Origin: an uncultured Pelagibacteraceae bacterium | GTDB taxonomy: Bacteria; Pseudomonadota; Alphaproteobacteria; Pelagibacterales; Pelagibacteraceae | Assembly: GCA_902560855.1 (NCBI GenBank) | Contig: CACENJ010000006.1 | Coordinates: 1 to 54,652, forward strand | Length of the DNA stretch: 54,652 nt | Direction of reading: 5' to 3' | Made by a program: the position numbers and the translations under genes | The notes under the pieces: model-generated | What the model was told of the DNA's origin: nothing | What the model saw: only the letters and a program-made list of their open reading frames with translations | The model's database searches: none | Shown here: piece after piece, positions 32,955 to 41,431 of the stretch | How the letters are laid out: every line of letters begins with the position of its first letter | Numbering within the stretch: the stretch's first letter is position 1

Positions 32955-33927
32955 AATTTAATAGTTTCGCCTTAATTTTTGCTACAGAACCTTTATTAAA
33001 AGTAGACAAAGAAATTACATCACATTTTTTATTTTTTGAAAAATTTTTAGTGATTTTTTCCACGCTTTTTTTATCTAATAAATCAATTTTATTTAACACT
33101 ATTACTTCTTTTTTTTTTAAAAGTTCTTTACTATAATTTTCTAATTCTTTTTTAATTTGTTTATATGATTTTTCCAAATTTTCTTCAGTTATATCAATCA
33201 TGTGAAGTAATGTTTTACATCTTTCAATATGTTTAAGAAATTTAATTCCTAGCCCAATACCTTCATGAGCACCTTCAATTAGTCCTGGTATATCTGCTAA
33301 AGTAATCTCTTTATTGTCATAGCTTGCAACTCCTAAGTTAGGATTAAGTGTTGTAAATTTATAATTTGCAATTTTTGGATTTGCATTTGTAATAGCGGCA
33401 AGTAAGCTCGATTTACCTGCATTTGGCAAACCTATGATGCCAATGTCTGCGATAGTTTTTAACTGTAACCATAACCAAAATTCTTCTCCTAAAGATCCCT
33501 TAGTAAATTTTCTAGGTGCGCGGTTTGTAGAGCTTTTAAAATTAGTATTTCCTAATCCACCTTTTCCACCATTAGCAGCAACAAATTCTTCTTTTTCATT
33601 TTTAAAATCAAAAAGTAAAGTTTTATTATCTTCTTCAAAAATTTGAGTTCCTATTGGAACTTTTAAGTATGAATCTTTTCCATTTCTTCCAGTTTTGTTT
33701 TTACCCGTACCATTTTGACCTCTTTCAGCTTTAAAGTGTTGTGTATATCTATAATCAATTAAAGTATTTAAATTTCTTTCAGCTTTAAAAATTATTGATG
33801 CTCCCTTGCCCCCATTTCCACCGTCTGGACCTCCAAATTCAACAAACTTTTCTCTTCTCATGCTAGCTGATCCTGATCCACCATTACCTGCTTTTACGAA
33901 AATTTTTACTTGATCTAAGAACTTCAT
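32944..33927 (-). CDS. obgE: Ribosome-associated GTPase Obg/CgtA
   Basis: Obg is an essential GTPase for 50S subunit maturation. The Gly-rich Obg domain fills residues 1-155 ([22 protein letters not shown] segment, [10 protein letters not shown]). The G domain then shows G1 [12 protein letters not shown]3 [12 protein letters not shown] and G4 NKID. At 327 residues it lacks the extra C-terminal domain of longer homologues. It is downstream of rplU-rpmA, the usual context, and upstream of proB. A perfect inverted repeat fills the leader next to its start codon. Confidence 0.97.
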   Translation of the reverse strand: MKFLDQVKIFVKAGNGGSGSASMRREKFVEFGGPDGGNGGKGASIIFKAERNLNTLIDYRYTQHFKAERGQNGTGKNKTGRNGKDSYLKVPIGTQIFEEDNKTLLFDFKNEKEEFVAANGGKGGLGNTNFKSSTNRAPRKFTKGSLGEEFWLWLQLKTIADIGIIGLPNAGKSSLLAAITNANPKIANYKFTTLNPNLGVASYDNKEITLADIPGLIEGAHEGIGLGIKFLKHIERCKTLLHMIDITEENLEKSYKQIKKELENYSKELLKKKEVIVLNKIDLLDKKSVEKITKNFSKNKKCDVISLSTFNKGSVAKIKAKLLNYVS

Positions 33928-33958
33928 AATACAACTCTGTTTAATTTTTTGTTGTATT
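33928..33958 (-). repeat. 8-bp inverted repeat (hairpin) abutting the obgE start codon
   Basis: AATACAAC (33928-33935) and GTTGTATT (33951-33958) are perfect inverted repeats with a 15-base loop. They occupy nearly the whole 33-bp rpmA-obgE gap, and the stem ends against the obgE ATG. In the minus-strand RNA it could cover the ribosome-entry region. There is no T-run after the stem, so termination is unlikely. Confidence 0.45.
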
Positions 33959-33960
33959 GA

Positions 33961-34215
33961 TTAATTGGGTTTTACCGAAACAAATGTTCTGTCAGATTTA
34001 CTTTTTTTAAATTCAACTTTTCCTTTAACTAATGAAAAAATTGAATGATCTTTGCCCATTGCAACATGTTGACCGGGAAAAATTCTAGTTCCTCTTTGTC
34101 TGACAATTATATTTCCTGGATTTACAAATTGACCGCCATATTTTTTTACTCCGAGTCTTCGGCCGGCACTGTCACGTCCGTTTCTTGATGATCCACCTGC
34201 TTTTTTTGTTGCCAT
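33961..34215 (-). CDS. rpmA: 50S ribosomal protein L27
   Basis: L27 lies at the peptidyl-transferase centre of the large subunit. The 84 residues start [20 protein letters not shown], followed by [20 protein letters not shown] and the [20 protein letters not shown] segment, a textbook L27. No N-terminal extension of the Firmicutes type is present. It is 14 bp after rplU. Confidence 0.99.
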   Translation of the reverse strand: MATKKAGGSSRNGRDSAGRRLGVKKYGGQFVNPGNIIVRQRGTRIFPGQHVAMGKDHSIFSLVKGKVEFKKSKSDRTFVSVKPN

Positions 34216-34229
34216 AATAATCTACCTAG

Positions 34230-34634
34230 CTATTTTTTAGCCTTGATTTCCTTTTTTTCAACTTTTTTGGTTTCAGATTTTTCAACTTTTTTAGCTTCTG
34301 AAAATATACTACCATCTTTAGAGAAAATTTTTTTTATTTTTACAAGTGAAAAAAGTTGTCTGTGCCCATTTTTTCTTCTTGAGTTTTTTCTTCTTCTTTT
34401 TTTAAATACTAAAATTGTTCTATTTTTTCCATTTTTTAATAGTTCAGCTTCTACTTTAGCACCTTTAACAAGAGGAGAACCAACTTCAATGTTTTTATCA
34501 TCGCCATAGGCCAAAATTTCTTTAAATTCTATTTTACTTTCAGGCTTCAAATTTTCTAACTGTTCAATTTTTAAAATTTCACTAGCTTTAACTTTGTATT
34601 GTTTTCCACCTGTTTGAATTATTGCAAAAGACAT
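34230..34634 (-). CDS. rplU: 50S ribosomal protein L21
   Basis: L21 is a 23S-binding protein of the large subunit. The start MSFAIIQTGGKQYKVKASE and the segment KRRRKNSRRKNGHRQLFSLVKI identify it. The protein is 134 residues, about 30 more than the E. coli form. The excess is a Lys/Glu-rich C-terminal tail (KKVEKSETKKVEKKEIKAKK), an extension also seen in other Alphaproteobacteria. It is the first gene of the long minus-strand unit and sits behind a good promoter. Confidence 0.98.
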   Translation of the reverse strand: MSFAIIQTGGKQYKVKASEILKIEQLENLKPESKIEFKEILAYGDDKNIEVGSPLVKGAKVEAELLKNGKNRTILVFKKRRRKNSRRKNGHRQLFSLVKIKKIFSKDGSIFSEAKKVEKSETKKVEKKEIKAKK

Positions 34635-34659
34635 TTTATAACCTATTTTTATATGGTGG

Positions 34660-34687
34660 AATATAGACTTAGGTTAATTATAGTCAA
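34660..34687 (-). promoter_or_regulatory. Promoter of the rplU-rpmA-obgE-proBA-nadD-rsfS-ctpA-rppH unit
   Basis: On the minus strand TTGACT (34687-34682) and TATATT (34665-34660) are separated by 16 bp, close to sigma70 consensus. They lie in the 63-bp gap between gloB and rplU. The predicted start would leave an rplU leader of roughly 20 bases. This is one of the best promoter matches in the window. Confidence 0.6.
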
Positions 34688-34697
34688 GCTCAATAAG

Positions 34698-35459
34698 TTA
34701 GAAATTATCCTTTAAATCTCTTAATTTTGAAAAAGCTACAAGAGAAGAGCTGCCACCAATATTTAAATTGATTTTAATACTTTCGTTGTCACTCCTTAGA
34801 AAAATATTACTTTTTATCTCATCTTCTATAGTAGAAGGTATAGTTGGTTTATTATTTTTTAATTTTTTATTTATATCTTCAATTTTTTTTAATAAATCTT
34901 TATTTTCTTTATCATATTTAATACAAAACTTAGAGTTTTGTAATGTATATTCATGTCCACAATAAACTTTTGTTTGTGGAGGAAGTTTTTTTATTTTCTC
35001 TAGTGAAGAAAACATTTGTTCATAAGTTCCTTCAAAAATTTTTCCACAACCTAATGAAAATAAAGTGTCACCAGTAAATAAATTATCATCATTGTAAAAA
35101 TGAAAGCAAATATGACCAAGAGTATGACCAGGTATGTGTATTATCTTTGCTTCAAAATTGTCTTCCTTCCAAATTTCTCCATCGGTTAAATGTATATCAA
35201 TTTCAGGAATTCTTTTAAAATCTTTCTTAAATCCAACTACCTTTGCGCCATACTTCTTTTTTAATTCAATATTTCCTCCAACATGATCATAATGATGATG
35301 AGTATTTAAAATATAATTTAATTTTAAATTATTTTTTTCTAAAAAATTTATTATTGGGCCCGATTCACTTGGATCAACGATACAAGTTTTGTTATTTTTT
35401 GTATCAATAACAGCATAAGAATAATTATCTTTTAAACATGGAATTATTTCAACTTTCAT
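34698..35459 (-). CDS. gloB: Hydroxyacylglutathione hydrolase (glyoxalase II)
   Basis: GloB hydrolyses S-lactoylglutathione, completing methylglyoxal detoxification. The 253-residue metallo-beta-lactamase-fold protein has the metal motif THHHYDH at residues 53-59, then HIPGHTLGHICFH and LFTGDTLFSLGCGKIFEG. The HEYT segment (YCGHEYTLQNSKF) and the short helical C-terminal domain for glutathione are typical of GloB rather than other hydrolases of the fold. It is 1 bp after metW, the last gene of metX-metW-gloB. Confidence 0.95.
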   Translation of the reverse strand: MKVEIIPCLKDNYSYAVIDTKNNKTCIVDPSESGPIINFLEKNNLKLNYILNTHHHYDHVGGNIELKKKYGAKVVGFKKDFKRIPEIDIHLTDGEIWKEDNFEAKIIHIPGHTLGHICFHFYNDDNLFTGDTLFSLGCGKIFEGTYEQMFSSLEKIKKLPPQTKVYCGHEYTLQNSKFCIKYDKENKDLLKKIEDINKKLKNNKPTIPSTIEDEIKSNIFLRSDNESIKINLNIGGSSSLVAFSKLRDLKDNF

Positions 35460-35460
35460 T

Positions 35461-36057
35461 TTATTTTTTAATTAAAAATATCCCTAATTCAGAACTAAGA
35501 TTTTTAATGTTTATATTTGCTTCATTTATTTTAGAAGTTTTTTCGCCGTTCAAAGCAATTGATTCTATTAAATCAATTTTTTTTTTAGAACAAAAATTAG
35601 AAAAATCTTTTATTGAACACATATGTAAATTTGGCGTGTTATACCATTCGTTTGGCAGGTTATCTGTTATAGGCATCGTTCCTTTTAAAAGTAAATGTAT
35701 TCTAACTTTCCAGTATCCAAAATTAGGAATAGTTACTATGGCTTTTTTTGCCACTCTTAAAAGATCATCTATTACATTTTCCGGATTATAGAAAGCTTGT
35801 AAAGTTTGACTTAAAACAACATAATCAAAAGATAAATTTGGAAATTGGTGTAAATCTTTTTCAGCATTTCCTTCAATTATTGATAGACCTTTACTTATAC
35901 AATTTTGAACGTTTTCTTTTGATATTTCTAATCCTCTTGTGTCAACATTTTTTTTATCCTTTAAAAATTTCATTAAAGTTCCGTCTCCACAACCAACATC
36001 TAATACTTTAGTGTTATTATTAATTAATTCAGAAATTATTTGAAATTCTTTTTTCAT
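35461..36057 (-). CDS. metW: Methionine biosynthesis protein MetW
   Basis: MetW is a methyltransferase-fold protein nearly always encoded next to metX in Proteobacteria and thought to support homoserine acylation. The 198 residues have the SAM-fold motif VLDVGCGDGTLMKFL near 20, then TRGLEISKENVQNCISKGLS, FDYVVLSQTLQA, and the family-specific IPNFGYWKVRIHLLLKGTMP and LPNEWYNTPNLHMCSIKDF. Position 7 bp downstream of metX supports the call. Confidence 0.95.
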   Translation of the reverse strand: MKKEFQIISELINNNTKVLDVGCGDGTLMKFLKDKKNVDTRGLEISKENVQNCISKGLSIIEGNAEKDLHQFPNLSFDYVVLSQTLQAFYNPENVIDDLLRVAKKAIVTIPNFGYWKVRIHLLLKGTMPITDNLPNEWYNTPNLHMCSIKDFSNFCSKKKIDLIESIALNGEKTSKINEANINIKNLSSELGIFLIKK

Positions 36058-36064
36058 TTTTATT

Positions 36065-37174
36065 TTAATAGTTTGCTTCTAAAAAATTTTTAACTGTTTT
36101 TAAAAATTCTGGAACTTCTAGTAAAAAAGAATCATGGCCTTTATCACTAGATATTTCTATAAATCCAACATCGGCTCCTGAAGAATTTAAAGCAATTACG
36201 ATTTCTTTATTTTCTGAGGTTGGATAAAGCCAATCAGAAGTAAAAGAAATAATAAAAAATTTAGTTTTTGTTTTTTCAAAAGCTTTAGATAAATTTCCAT
36301 TAAATTGTTTAATAAGATCAAAGTAATCCATTGCTCTTGTAATATATAAATAACTATTAGCGTCAAACCTATCTACAAATATTGAACCTTGATATCTAAG
36401 ATAGCTTTCGATTTGAAAATCAGCATCAAAGCTAAAATTTAAATCATCTCTTTCTTGTAGCTTTCTTCCAAATTTCTCTTGAAGGCCTTTTTTTGAAAGA
36501 TATGTAATATGTGCTGCCATTCTAGCAACTGCTAATCCTTTATCAGGAGATAAATTTAATTTTAAATAATTTCCTTCTTTCCAGTTTGCGTCAGCCATTA
36601 TTGATTGCCTTCCGAGCTCATTAAAAGCAATATTTTGTGCCGAGTGACTTGCTGTACAAGCGATTGGAATTGCAGTTTTAGTTTTGTCAGGAAAATTTGC
36701 CACAAATTGTAATACTTGCATTCCTCCCATTGATCCTCCAAGAACACTATATAATTTTTCTATTTTAAAAAATTCTAACAAATTGTATTGAGCATTAACC
36801 ATGTCGTTTATTGTGATGACAGGAAAATTTGTACCGAATGTTTTGTTAGTTTCAGGATTAATACTTGAAGGTCCAAAAGAGCCCATACATCCACCAATTA
36901 CATTTGCACAAATTACAAAAAATTTATTTGTGTCTATTGCTTTAGAAGGTCCAACCAAATATGACCACCATCCAGCTTTATTAGTTACTGGATTAGTACC
37001 TGCAACGAACTGGTCGCCAGTTAGAGCATGAAAAGCTAAAATAGCGTTATCTTTTTTTCCATTTAGCTCTCCATAAGTTTCATATGCTAAAGGATAATCA
37101 GATATTGTCTTTCCACAATCTAACTTGAGTGGTTTTTTAACAATTATTTTTTTTATATTTTCTTTCGCATTCAT
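36065..37174 (-). CDS. metX: Homoserine O-acyltransferase
   Basis: MetX acylates homoserine, the committed step of methionine synthesis. The 369-residue alpha/beta hydrolase has HALTGDQFVAGTNPVT, the nucleophile Ser148 in GGSMGGMQVLQF, an Asp in SFTSDWLYPT, and the catalytic His in GHDSFLLEVP. The acyl donor (acetyl- or succinyl-CoA) cannot be told from these motifs, and MetX paired with MetW may use succinyl-CoA. A SAM-II riboswitch lies in the leader about 38 bases before the ATG, so expression should fall when SAM is plentiful. No clear Shine-Dalgarno precedes the ATG. Confidence 0.96.
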   Translation of the reverse strand: MNAKENIKKIIVKKPLKLDCGKTISDYPLAYETYGELNGKKDNAILAFHALTGDQFVAGTNPVTNKAGWWSYLVGPSKAIDTNKFFVICANVIGGCMGSFGPSSINPETNKTFGTNFPVITINDMVNAQYNLLEFFKIEKLYSVLGGSMGGMQVLQFVANFPDKTKTAIPIACTASHSAQNIAFNELGRQSIMADANWKEGNYLKLNLSPDKGLAVARMAAHITYLSKKGLQEKFGRKLQERDDLNFSFDADFQIESYLRYQGSIFVDRFDANSYLYITRAMDYFDLIKQFNGNLSKAFEKTKTKFFIISFTSDWLYPTSENKEIVIALNSSGADVGFIEISSDKGHDSFLLEVPEFLKTVKNFLEANY

Positions 37175-37208
37175 AAATTTGCGCCAAAGATGAATTGTGA
37201 GAAAAAAA

Positions 37209-37260
37209 CTTGTTTAGCGGTTTTTTTTAAGCGCTCGCAATTCAGATAAATCAGCGCGCT
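37209..37260 (-). promoter_or_regulatory. SAM-II riboswitch aptamer in the metX leader
   Basis: Read on the minus strand, this leader carries the conserved SAM-II blocks in order: GCGCTGATTTA, TTGCGAGCGC and, after an A-run, CGCTAAA. They closely resemble the Sargasso Sea metX SAM-II aptamer of known structure as I remember it. GCGCU and AGCGC can form the P1 stem, and the 3' CGCUAAA segment can make the pseudoknot. Location upstream of metX is the classic place for this class. A T7 run (37202-37208) follows directly, but no GC-rich terminator stem is evident. Translational or mixed control is possible. Confidence 0.88.
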
Positions 37261-37262
37261 TT

Positions 37263-37291
37263 TTTGTACAAGATCAGATTCAATATGTCAA
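37263..37291 (-). promoter_or_regulatory. Promoter of metX-metW-gloB
   Basis: On the minus strand a perfect TTGACA (37291-37286) is followed after 17 bp by TACAAA (37268-37263). The predicted start falls at about 37257-37255, the first bases of the SAM-II P1 stem, so the transcript would begin almost directly with the aptamer. Confidence 0.6.
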
Positions 37292-37368
37292 TTTTTTTAT
37301 GTTAATTAATAATTTTCAATAAATCTTGATTAATTTATTTATAAGGATAGGTATATAAAATAATAAAA

Positions 37369-38451
37369 ATGACTTTACCTAAATTTAAAAAAATTGGCTT
37401 TGTGTCTTACATACCTGGAAAATCCAAGTTGTCCATAATTAAAAATATTATTAAACTTTCTGCAAATGAGTCCGCATTAGGAACAAGCCCAAAGGCAAAA
37501 ATAGAAATTAATAAAAGAATTAATCTTTCTAAATATCCTGATAGCAAATCAAGCAACCTAAGACTTAATATTTCTAAAAAGTTTAACTGTGATTTTAAAA
37601 AAATTATTTGTGGAGCTGGATCGGACGAAATTATCCAAATTATTTGTCAACTATTTTTGAAATCAAAAGATGAAGTAATATTGCCCCAGTTTAGTTTTTT
37701 AATGTATAGAATTTATTCCAAAAACGCTGGAGCTAATGTTATATATGCAAAGGAAAAAAATTATAAGGTATCTGTTTCAGAGATAATTAAAAAAGTATCA
37801 AAAAAAACTAAAATAGTTTTTGTTGCCAATCCAAATAATCCAACAGGAACTTATTTAACAAAAAATGAATTATTAAATCTAAGAAAAAAACTTAGAGAAA
37901 ATATTTTGTTGGTAGTTGATGATGCATATGTTGAATATATGAATAACAAAAACTATGCGTCAGGTTTAAAGCTTTTTAAAAATAGCAACAACGTTATAGT
38001 GTTAAGAACTTTTTCTAAAATATATGGATTAGCATCTTTGAGAATAGGCTGGGGATATGGCCCTAAAAAAATTATTGAAGCTATGAGTAGAATTAAACCA
38101 CCATTTAATACAAATTCAGCAGCGCAGTTAGCAGCAGTGGCAGCTTTACATGATAAAAGTTTTATTAATAAATCGGTAAAACATAATTTTTTTTGGGCTA
38201 ATAAACTCAAAAAAATATTAAATAATTTTAATATAACTACAAATGAGGTTACTGCTAATTTTTTATTATTAAATTTTAATAAATGCAAATATTCAGCAAA
38301 CTATGTTAAAAAAAAATTAGAGAATAAAGGTATTATTTTAAGAGGAATGCAATCTTATAAAATTAAAAATGCTTTAAGGTTAACAATTGGTAACAATTTA
38401 GAAAATAAGTTATTTTTAAAAAGTATAAATAGGATATTTAAAAATGTTTAA
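37369..38451 (+). CDS. hisC: Histidinol-phosphate aminotransferase (or related aromatic aminotransferase)
   Basis: This 360-residue class I/II PLP aminotransferase has the HisC features KLSANESALGTSPKA, KYPDSKSSNLRLNISKK, VFVANPNNPTGTYL, and the PLP lysine in RTFSKIYGLASLRIGWGYG. It could act in histidine synthesis, or on phenylalanine and tyrosine precursors, as HisC-like enzymes beside tyrA often do. It overlaps tyrA by 8 bp. The 194-bp upstream gap is shared with the divergent metX promoter and riboswitch. No convincing -35/-10 pair was found for hisC itself. Confidence 0.9.
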   Translation: MTLPKFKKIGFVSYIPGKSKLSIIKNIIKLSANESALGTSPKAKIEINKRINLSKYPDSKSSNLRLNISKKFNCDFKKIICGAGSDEIIQIICQLFLKSKDEVILPQFSFLMYRIYSKNAGANVIYAKEKNYKVSVSEIIKKVSKKTKIVFVANPNNPTGTYLTKNELLNLRKKLRENILLVVDDAYVEYMNNKNYASGLKLFKNSNNVIVLRTFSKIYGLASLRIGWGYGPKKIIEAMSRIKPPFNTNSAAQLAAVAALHDKSFINKSVKHNFFWANKLKKILNNFNITTNEVTANFLLLNFNKCKYSANYVKKKLENKGIILRGMQSYKIKNALRLTIGNNLENKLFLKSINRIFKNV

Positions 38452-39343
38452 AAATATTTTGATCATTGGATGTGGTATGATCGGATCCTCAATTCTTAGA
38501 GGAGCCATTAGCCAAAAGTTGTGTAAAAAAGCTTATGTATATGAAAAAAATATTAAATACCAAAACCAAATAAAAAAAATAAATAAGAAAATTATTTTAA
38601 TCAAAAAACTTGATAAAAAAATAAAGGATATGGATTTAGTTGTTATTTCAACTCCAATGAGCGAATACCAAAAAATAATTATTAAACTAAATAAAAATTT
38701 GAATAATAAAACTTTAATTACTGATGTTGGGTCAACTAGAGAAAATGTTTCAAAATTAATTAAAAAAAAATTATCAAAAAAATTAAATTGGGTAATGAGC
38801 CATCCCATATCTGGTTCTGAAGCTAGCGGACCAAAATATGGCAGTAAAAATTTATTTAAAAATAAATGGTGCATTTTGATAAAAAGTAAGAAAAACAAAT
38901 TACTAGAAAACAAATTGTCTAGGTTTTGGAAAAAATTAGGTTCTAGAATTTTGTTTATGCAAGAACAGGAGCATGACAAAGTTTTTGCAGTTACAAGTCA
39001 TCTACCACACTTAGTTGCATACAATTTAATTAAAACTGCTCAAGATTTTCAAAAAACTCATAAAAAAAATATAATTAAATACAGCGCAGGGGGTTTAAGA
39101 GATTTTTCTAGGATAGCGGCATCCAATGAAATTATGTGGAGAGATGTATTTTTTAACAATAGTAAAAATATTTCTAAAATAATCGATTTATTCATTAGAA
39201 ACTTAAAGAAATTTAAGATGGATATTAATAAAAAAAGAAATTCTTTATTACTTGATAAGCTTAAAAAATCAAAAAAAGCTAGACAACAAATCTTGTTATT
39301 AAAACAAGATATTAGTAAACCAGATTTCGGTAGAGAAAATTAA
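38444..39343 (+). CDS. tyrA: Prephenate/arogenate dehydrogenase
   Basis: TyrA makes 4-hydroxyphenylpyruvate (or tyrosine from arogenate). The 299 residues start with the NAD fold ILIIGCGMIGSSILRGAI. Family segments MDLVVISTPMSEY, LITDVGSTRENV, SHPISGSEASGPKYGS, and the helical-domain TSHLPHLVAYNL and KYSAGGLRDFSRIAASNE follow. There is no chorismate mutase domain. The start overlaps hisC by 8 bp. Its stop codon shares a TTAA palindrome with the convergent gene at 39340. It is exceptionally lysine-rich. Confidence 0.95.
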   Translation: MFKNILIIGCGMIGSSILRGAISQKLCKKAYVYEKNIKYQNQIKKINKKIILIKKLDKKIKDMDLVVISTPMSEYQKIIIKLNKNLNNKTLITDVGSTRENVSKLIKKKLSKKLNWVMSHPISGSEASGPKYGSKNLFKNKWCILIKSKKNKLLENKLSRFWKKLGSRILFMQEQEHDKVFAVTSHLPHLVAYNLIKTAQDFQKTHKKNIIKYSAGGLRDFSRIAASNEIMWRDVFFNNSKNISKIIDLFIRNLKKFKMDINKKRNSLLLDKLKKSKKARQQILLLKQDISKPDFGREN

Positions 39344-40065
39344 ATTCTAAATACTTTTTTTACCTTTAGTTTGGCAGTTCTTACTATCCTTTTTATTGTT
39401 TTGTGAATTGGCATTATAATAACTTTTTTCTCTGGACCATAAGCATGTATTAGTTTTTTTGAATCAATACATGCTGCAACATGCCCCTTCCAAAAAATTA
39501 TGTCACCTTTTTTAAATTTTTTTTTTATTATTCTTCCTTTTTTATATTTTATTTGATCAACAGTATCTCTTGGAAAAAATTTATTATTAAATTTATAAAA
39601 AATTTGAACTAAAGCCGAACAGTCGATACCTTGGTAAGTTTTACCTCCCCACTTATATTTGCAATTTGTAAATAATTTAAAAATTTTGATAAAATTTTTT
39701 TCTTTTTTATTTATTAAAGTAATATCTTTAAGTTTTATCCATCTATTTTTTTTAAACATTACATAACTTTTTCTCTTCTTTAAAATTTCAATTTCACTTG
39801 AAAATGGTAAAAATTTATTTGATTTGTAAATTTTAGTCTTTAAAACTTTGACTTTGTGGGTGGGTTTAAATTTTTTAATAAAATTTTTGTTTTTTATATA
39901 ACCAGGATATTTATCATAAAATGTTCTTATTTTTATAAAATTTTTTTTTTTTTTTAAAATTTTAAATTTTTCACCATAAATAATTTGTGAGCTAATTTTA
40001 GAATTAATCGAAGGTCTTTCGTAAATATTGATATACGGATTATTACAATAAAAATTAGCTTGCAC
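39340..40065 (-). CDS. NlpC/P60 cysteine peptidase with N-terminal SH3 domains (YkfC-like)
   Basis: The 241-residue protein has two bacterial SH3-like regions (about 8-60 and 70-118) and a C-terminal NlpC/P60 domain. The predicted catalytic Cys149 is in GIDCSALVQ, His195 in WKGHVAAC and His207 in LIHAYG. I see no signal peptide or lipobox: the N-terminus is MQANFYCNNPYINIYERPSI. Such enzymes with this layout include cytoplasmic gamma-D-Glu-diamino-acid endopeptidases of murein recycling. The gene overlaps by 11 bp a gene for an AmpG-like muropeptide permease, which supports that role. Substrate is inferred, not proven. Confidence 0.85.
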   Translation of the reverse strand: MQANFYCNNPYINIYERPSINSKISSQIIYGEKFKILKKKKNFIKIRTFYDKYPGYIKNKNFIKKFKPTHKVKVLKTKIYKSNKFLPFSSEIEILKKRKSYVMFKKNRWIKLKDITLINKKEKNFIKIFKLFTNCKYKWGGKTYQGIDCSALVQIFYKFNNKFFPRDTVDQIKYKKGRIIKKKFKKGDIIFWKGHVAACIDSKKLIHAYGPEKKVIIMPIHKTIKRIVRTAKLKVKKVFRI

Positions 40066-41425
40066 CTATTTTTACTTTATGTCTTATAAGCCATAGACAT
40101 ATTAAAGATGGAATAACCATTATTGTAGTTAAGACAAAGAATGTTCCCCAATCTCCATTTAACCAATCAACAAGGGCTCCCGAAGATGAAGCAAGAGTTG
40201 TTCTACCAGCAGTTCCTATAGAAGCAAGCAGTGCATATTGTGTTGCTGTGTAAGTTCTATCAACTAATAATGAAATAAATGCAACAAATGCAACTGTTGC
40301 AAACGCGGCTGTAATATCATCAGCTATTACAGCAATTGCAAATAATAATTCAGATTTGCCTGTCCAAGCTAAAACTGCAAATAGAAGGTTTGTTAAAGCC
40401 ATTAATCCTCCTGCAAAGAACATTGTTTTGATAGTTCCTGCTCTCATTGCCATTACACCTCCTAACAACGTAAAAACTACAGTAGTAATCCATCCTAGCC
40501 CTTTTGAATAAATTGCAATCTGTCCTTTAGAAAATCCAATTTCTTTATAAAAAACAATAGACATTCTTCCAAGGAACGCTTCTCCAATTTTAAATAAGAA
40601 AACGAATCCTAATATTCCTGCAGCAATAGCAAATCCATTTTTTCTAAAGAAGCTGATTATAGGTCCACCAATAGTTCCTGTAATATAAGCAATAAAATTA
40701 GTTATAATATTGTTTGATCCAAGTTTTCCTTTGATCATTTCATCAGTTTCTATTTGTTTTGCTTGTCTATTAGTTTCAATTGGTTCATGTACAAACATTA
40801 AGCCAACATTCATTAAAATTATTACAACTCCCAAAACTAAGAAAGTAGCTTGCCAGTAGTCTGCAATACCCATATTTTGAAAATATTCTGCCGTAAATAG
40901 AGCTATAACTCCTCCTAACTTATAACCTGTCCACCAACCAACAACTGCCATTGCAGCTCCAGCAGCCATAGATTTTCCTTCGTTGGCATCTATTTGTTCA
41001 ATTCTTAAAGCATCAACAGTTATGTCTTGAGTTGCAGATGCTATTGCAATAATTAATCCCACAGTAATTAATAGAGCTAAGTTTTGTGTTGGATTTATAA
41101 AGCTCCATACCAATAAGCTAAATAAAATTGCGATTTGCATTAAAACTATCCATCCTCTTCTATGGCCTAGTTTTTTTGTTAAAAATGGTATTTGAATTCT
41201 ATCGATTATTGGTGCCCATAAATAGTTGAAAGCATAAACTCCAAAAATTAATCCTGCCCAACCTATTGTTGATCTACTCAGACCTTCTTCTTTTAACCAA
41301 AGACTTAAACTACTTGCAATCAGTACCCATGGAAATCCACTTATTGCTCCTAAGAGCAATATTCTAACCATTCTTATATCTTTATAAACTCTAAGTGAAT
41401 CTATCCAGCTAATTTTTTTTTCCAT
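40055..41425 (-). CDS. ampG: AmpG-like MFS permease (probable muropeptide importer)
   Basis: This 456-residue polytopic protein with about 12-14 hydrophobic segments belongs to the major facilitator superfamily. AmpG-like features include RMVRILLLGAISGFPWVL, SLWLKEEGLSRSTIGW, YLWAPIIDRIQIPFLTKKLG, HRRGWIVLMQIAI, and SATQDITVDALRIEQ. AmpG brings anhydro-muropeptides into the cytoplasm for peptidoglycan recycling. The overlap with an NlpC/P60 peptidase gene fits. Eukaryotic-type acetyl-CoA transporters share this family, so the substrate is not certain. trkH is 6 bp upstream, so all three may be cotranscribed. Confidence 0.85.
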   Translation of the reverse strand: MEKKISWIDSLRVYKDIRMVRILLLGAISGFPWVLIASSLSLWLKEEGLSRSTIGWAGLIFGVYAFNYLWAPIIDRIQIPFLTKKLGHRRGWIVLMQIAILFSLLVWSFINPTQNLALLITVGLIIAIASATQDITVDALRIEQIDANEGKSMAAGAAMAVVGWWTGYKLGGVIALFTAEYFQNMGIADYWQATFLVLGVVIILMNVGLMFVHEPIETNRQAKQIETDEMIKGKLGSNNIITNFIAYITGTIGGPIISFFRKNGFAIAAGILGFVFLFKIGEAFLGRMSIVFYKEIGFSKGQIAIYSKGLGWITTVVFTLLGGVMAMRAGTIKTMFFAGGLMALTNLLFAVLAWTGKSELLFAIAVIADDITAAFATVAFVAFISLLVDRTYTATQYALLASIGTAGRTTLASSSGALVDWLNGDWGTFFVLTTIMVIPSLICLWLIRHKVKIGAS

Positions 41426-41431
41426 AATAAT

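Noticed and set aside
35438-35791. 117-codon open frame on the plus strand
   Set aside because: Antisense of metW, with a hydrophobic low-complexity translation; metW has convincing family motifs.
37202-37208. T7 run after the SAM-II aptamer as an intrinsic terminator of the metX transcript
   Set aside because: The only stem that can precede it is made almost wholly of A-U pairs (an A-run with the T-run itself); no GC-rich hairpin directly abuts it.
38533-38979. 148-codon open frame on the minus strand
   Set aside because: It lies wholly inside tyrA, whose motifs are clear. The Phe/Ile-rich translation is what the antisense of a Lys/Asn-rich gene gives; no family resemblance.
39946-40065. 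Possible signal peptide on the NlpC/P60 protein
   Set aside because: The N-terminus lacks a positively charged n-region followed by a hydrophobic core; the first 40 residues read as an SH3-like beta domain.
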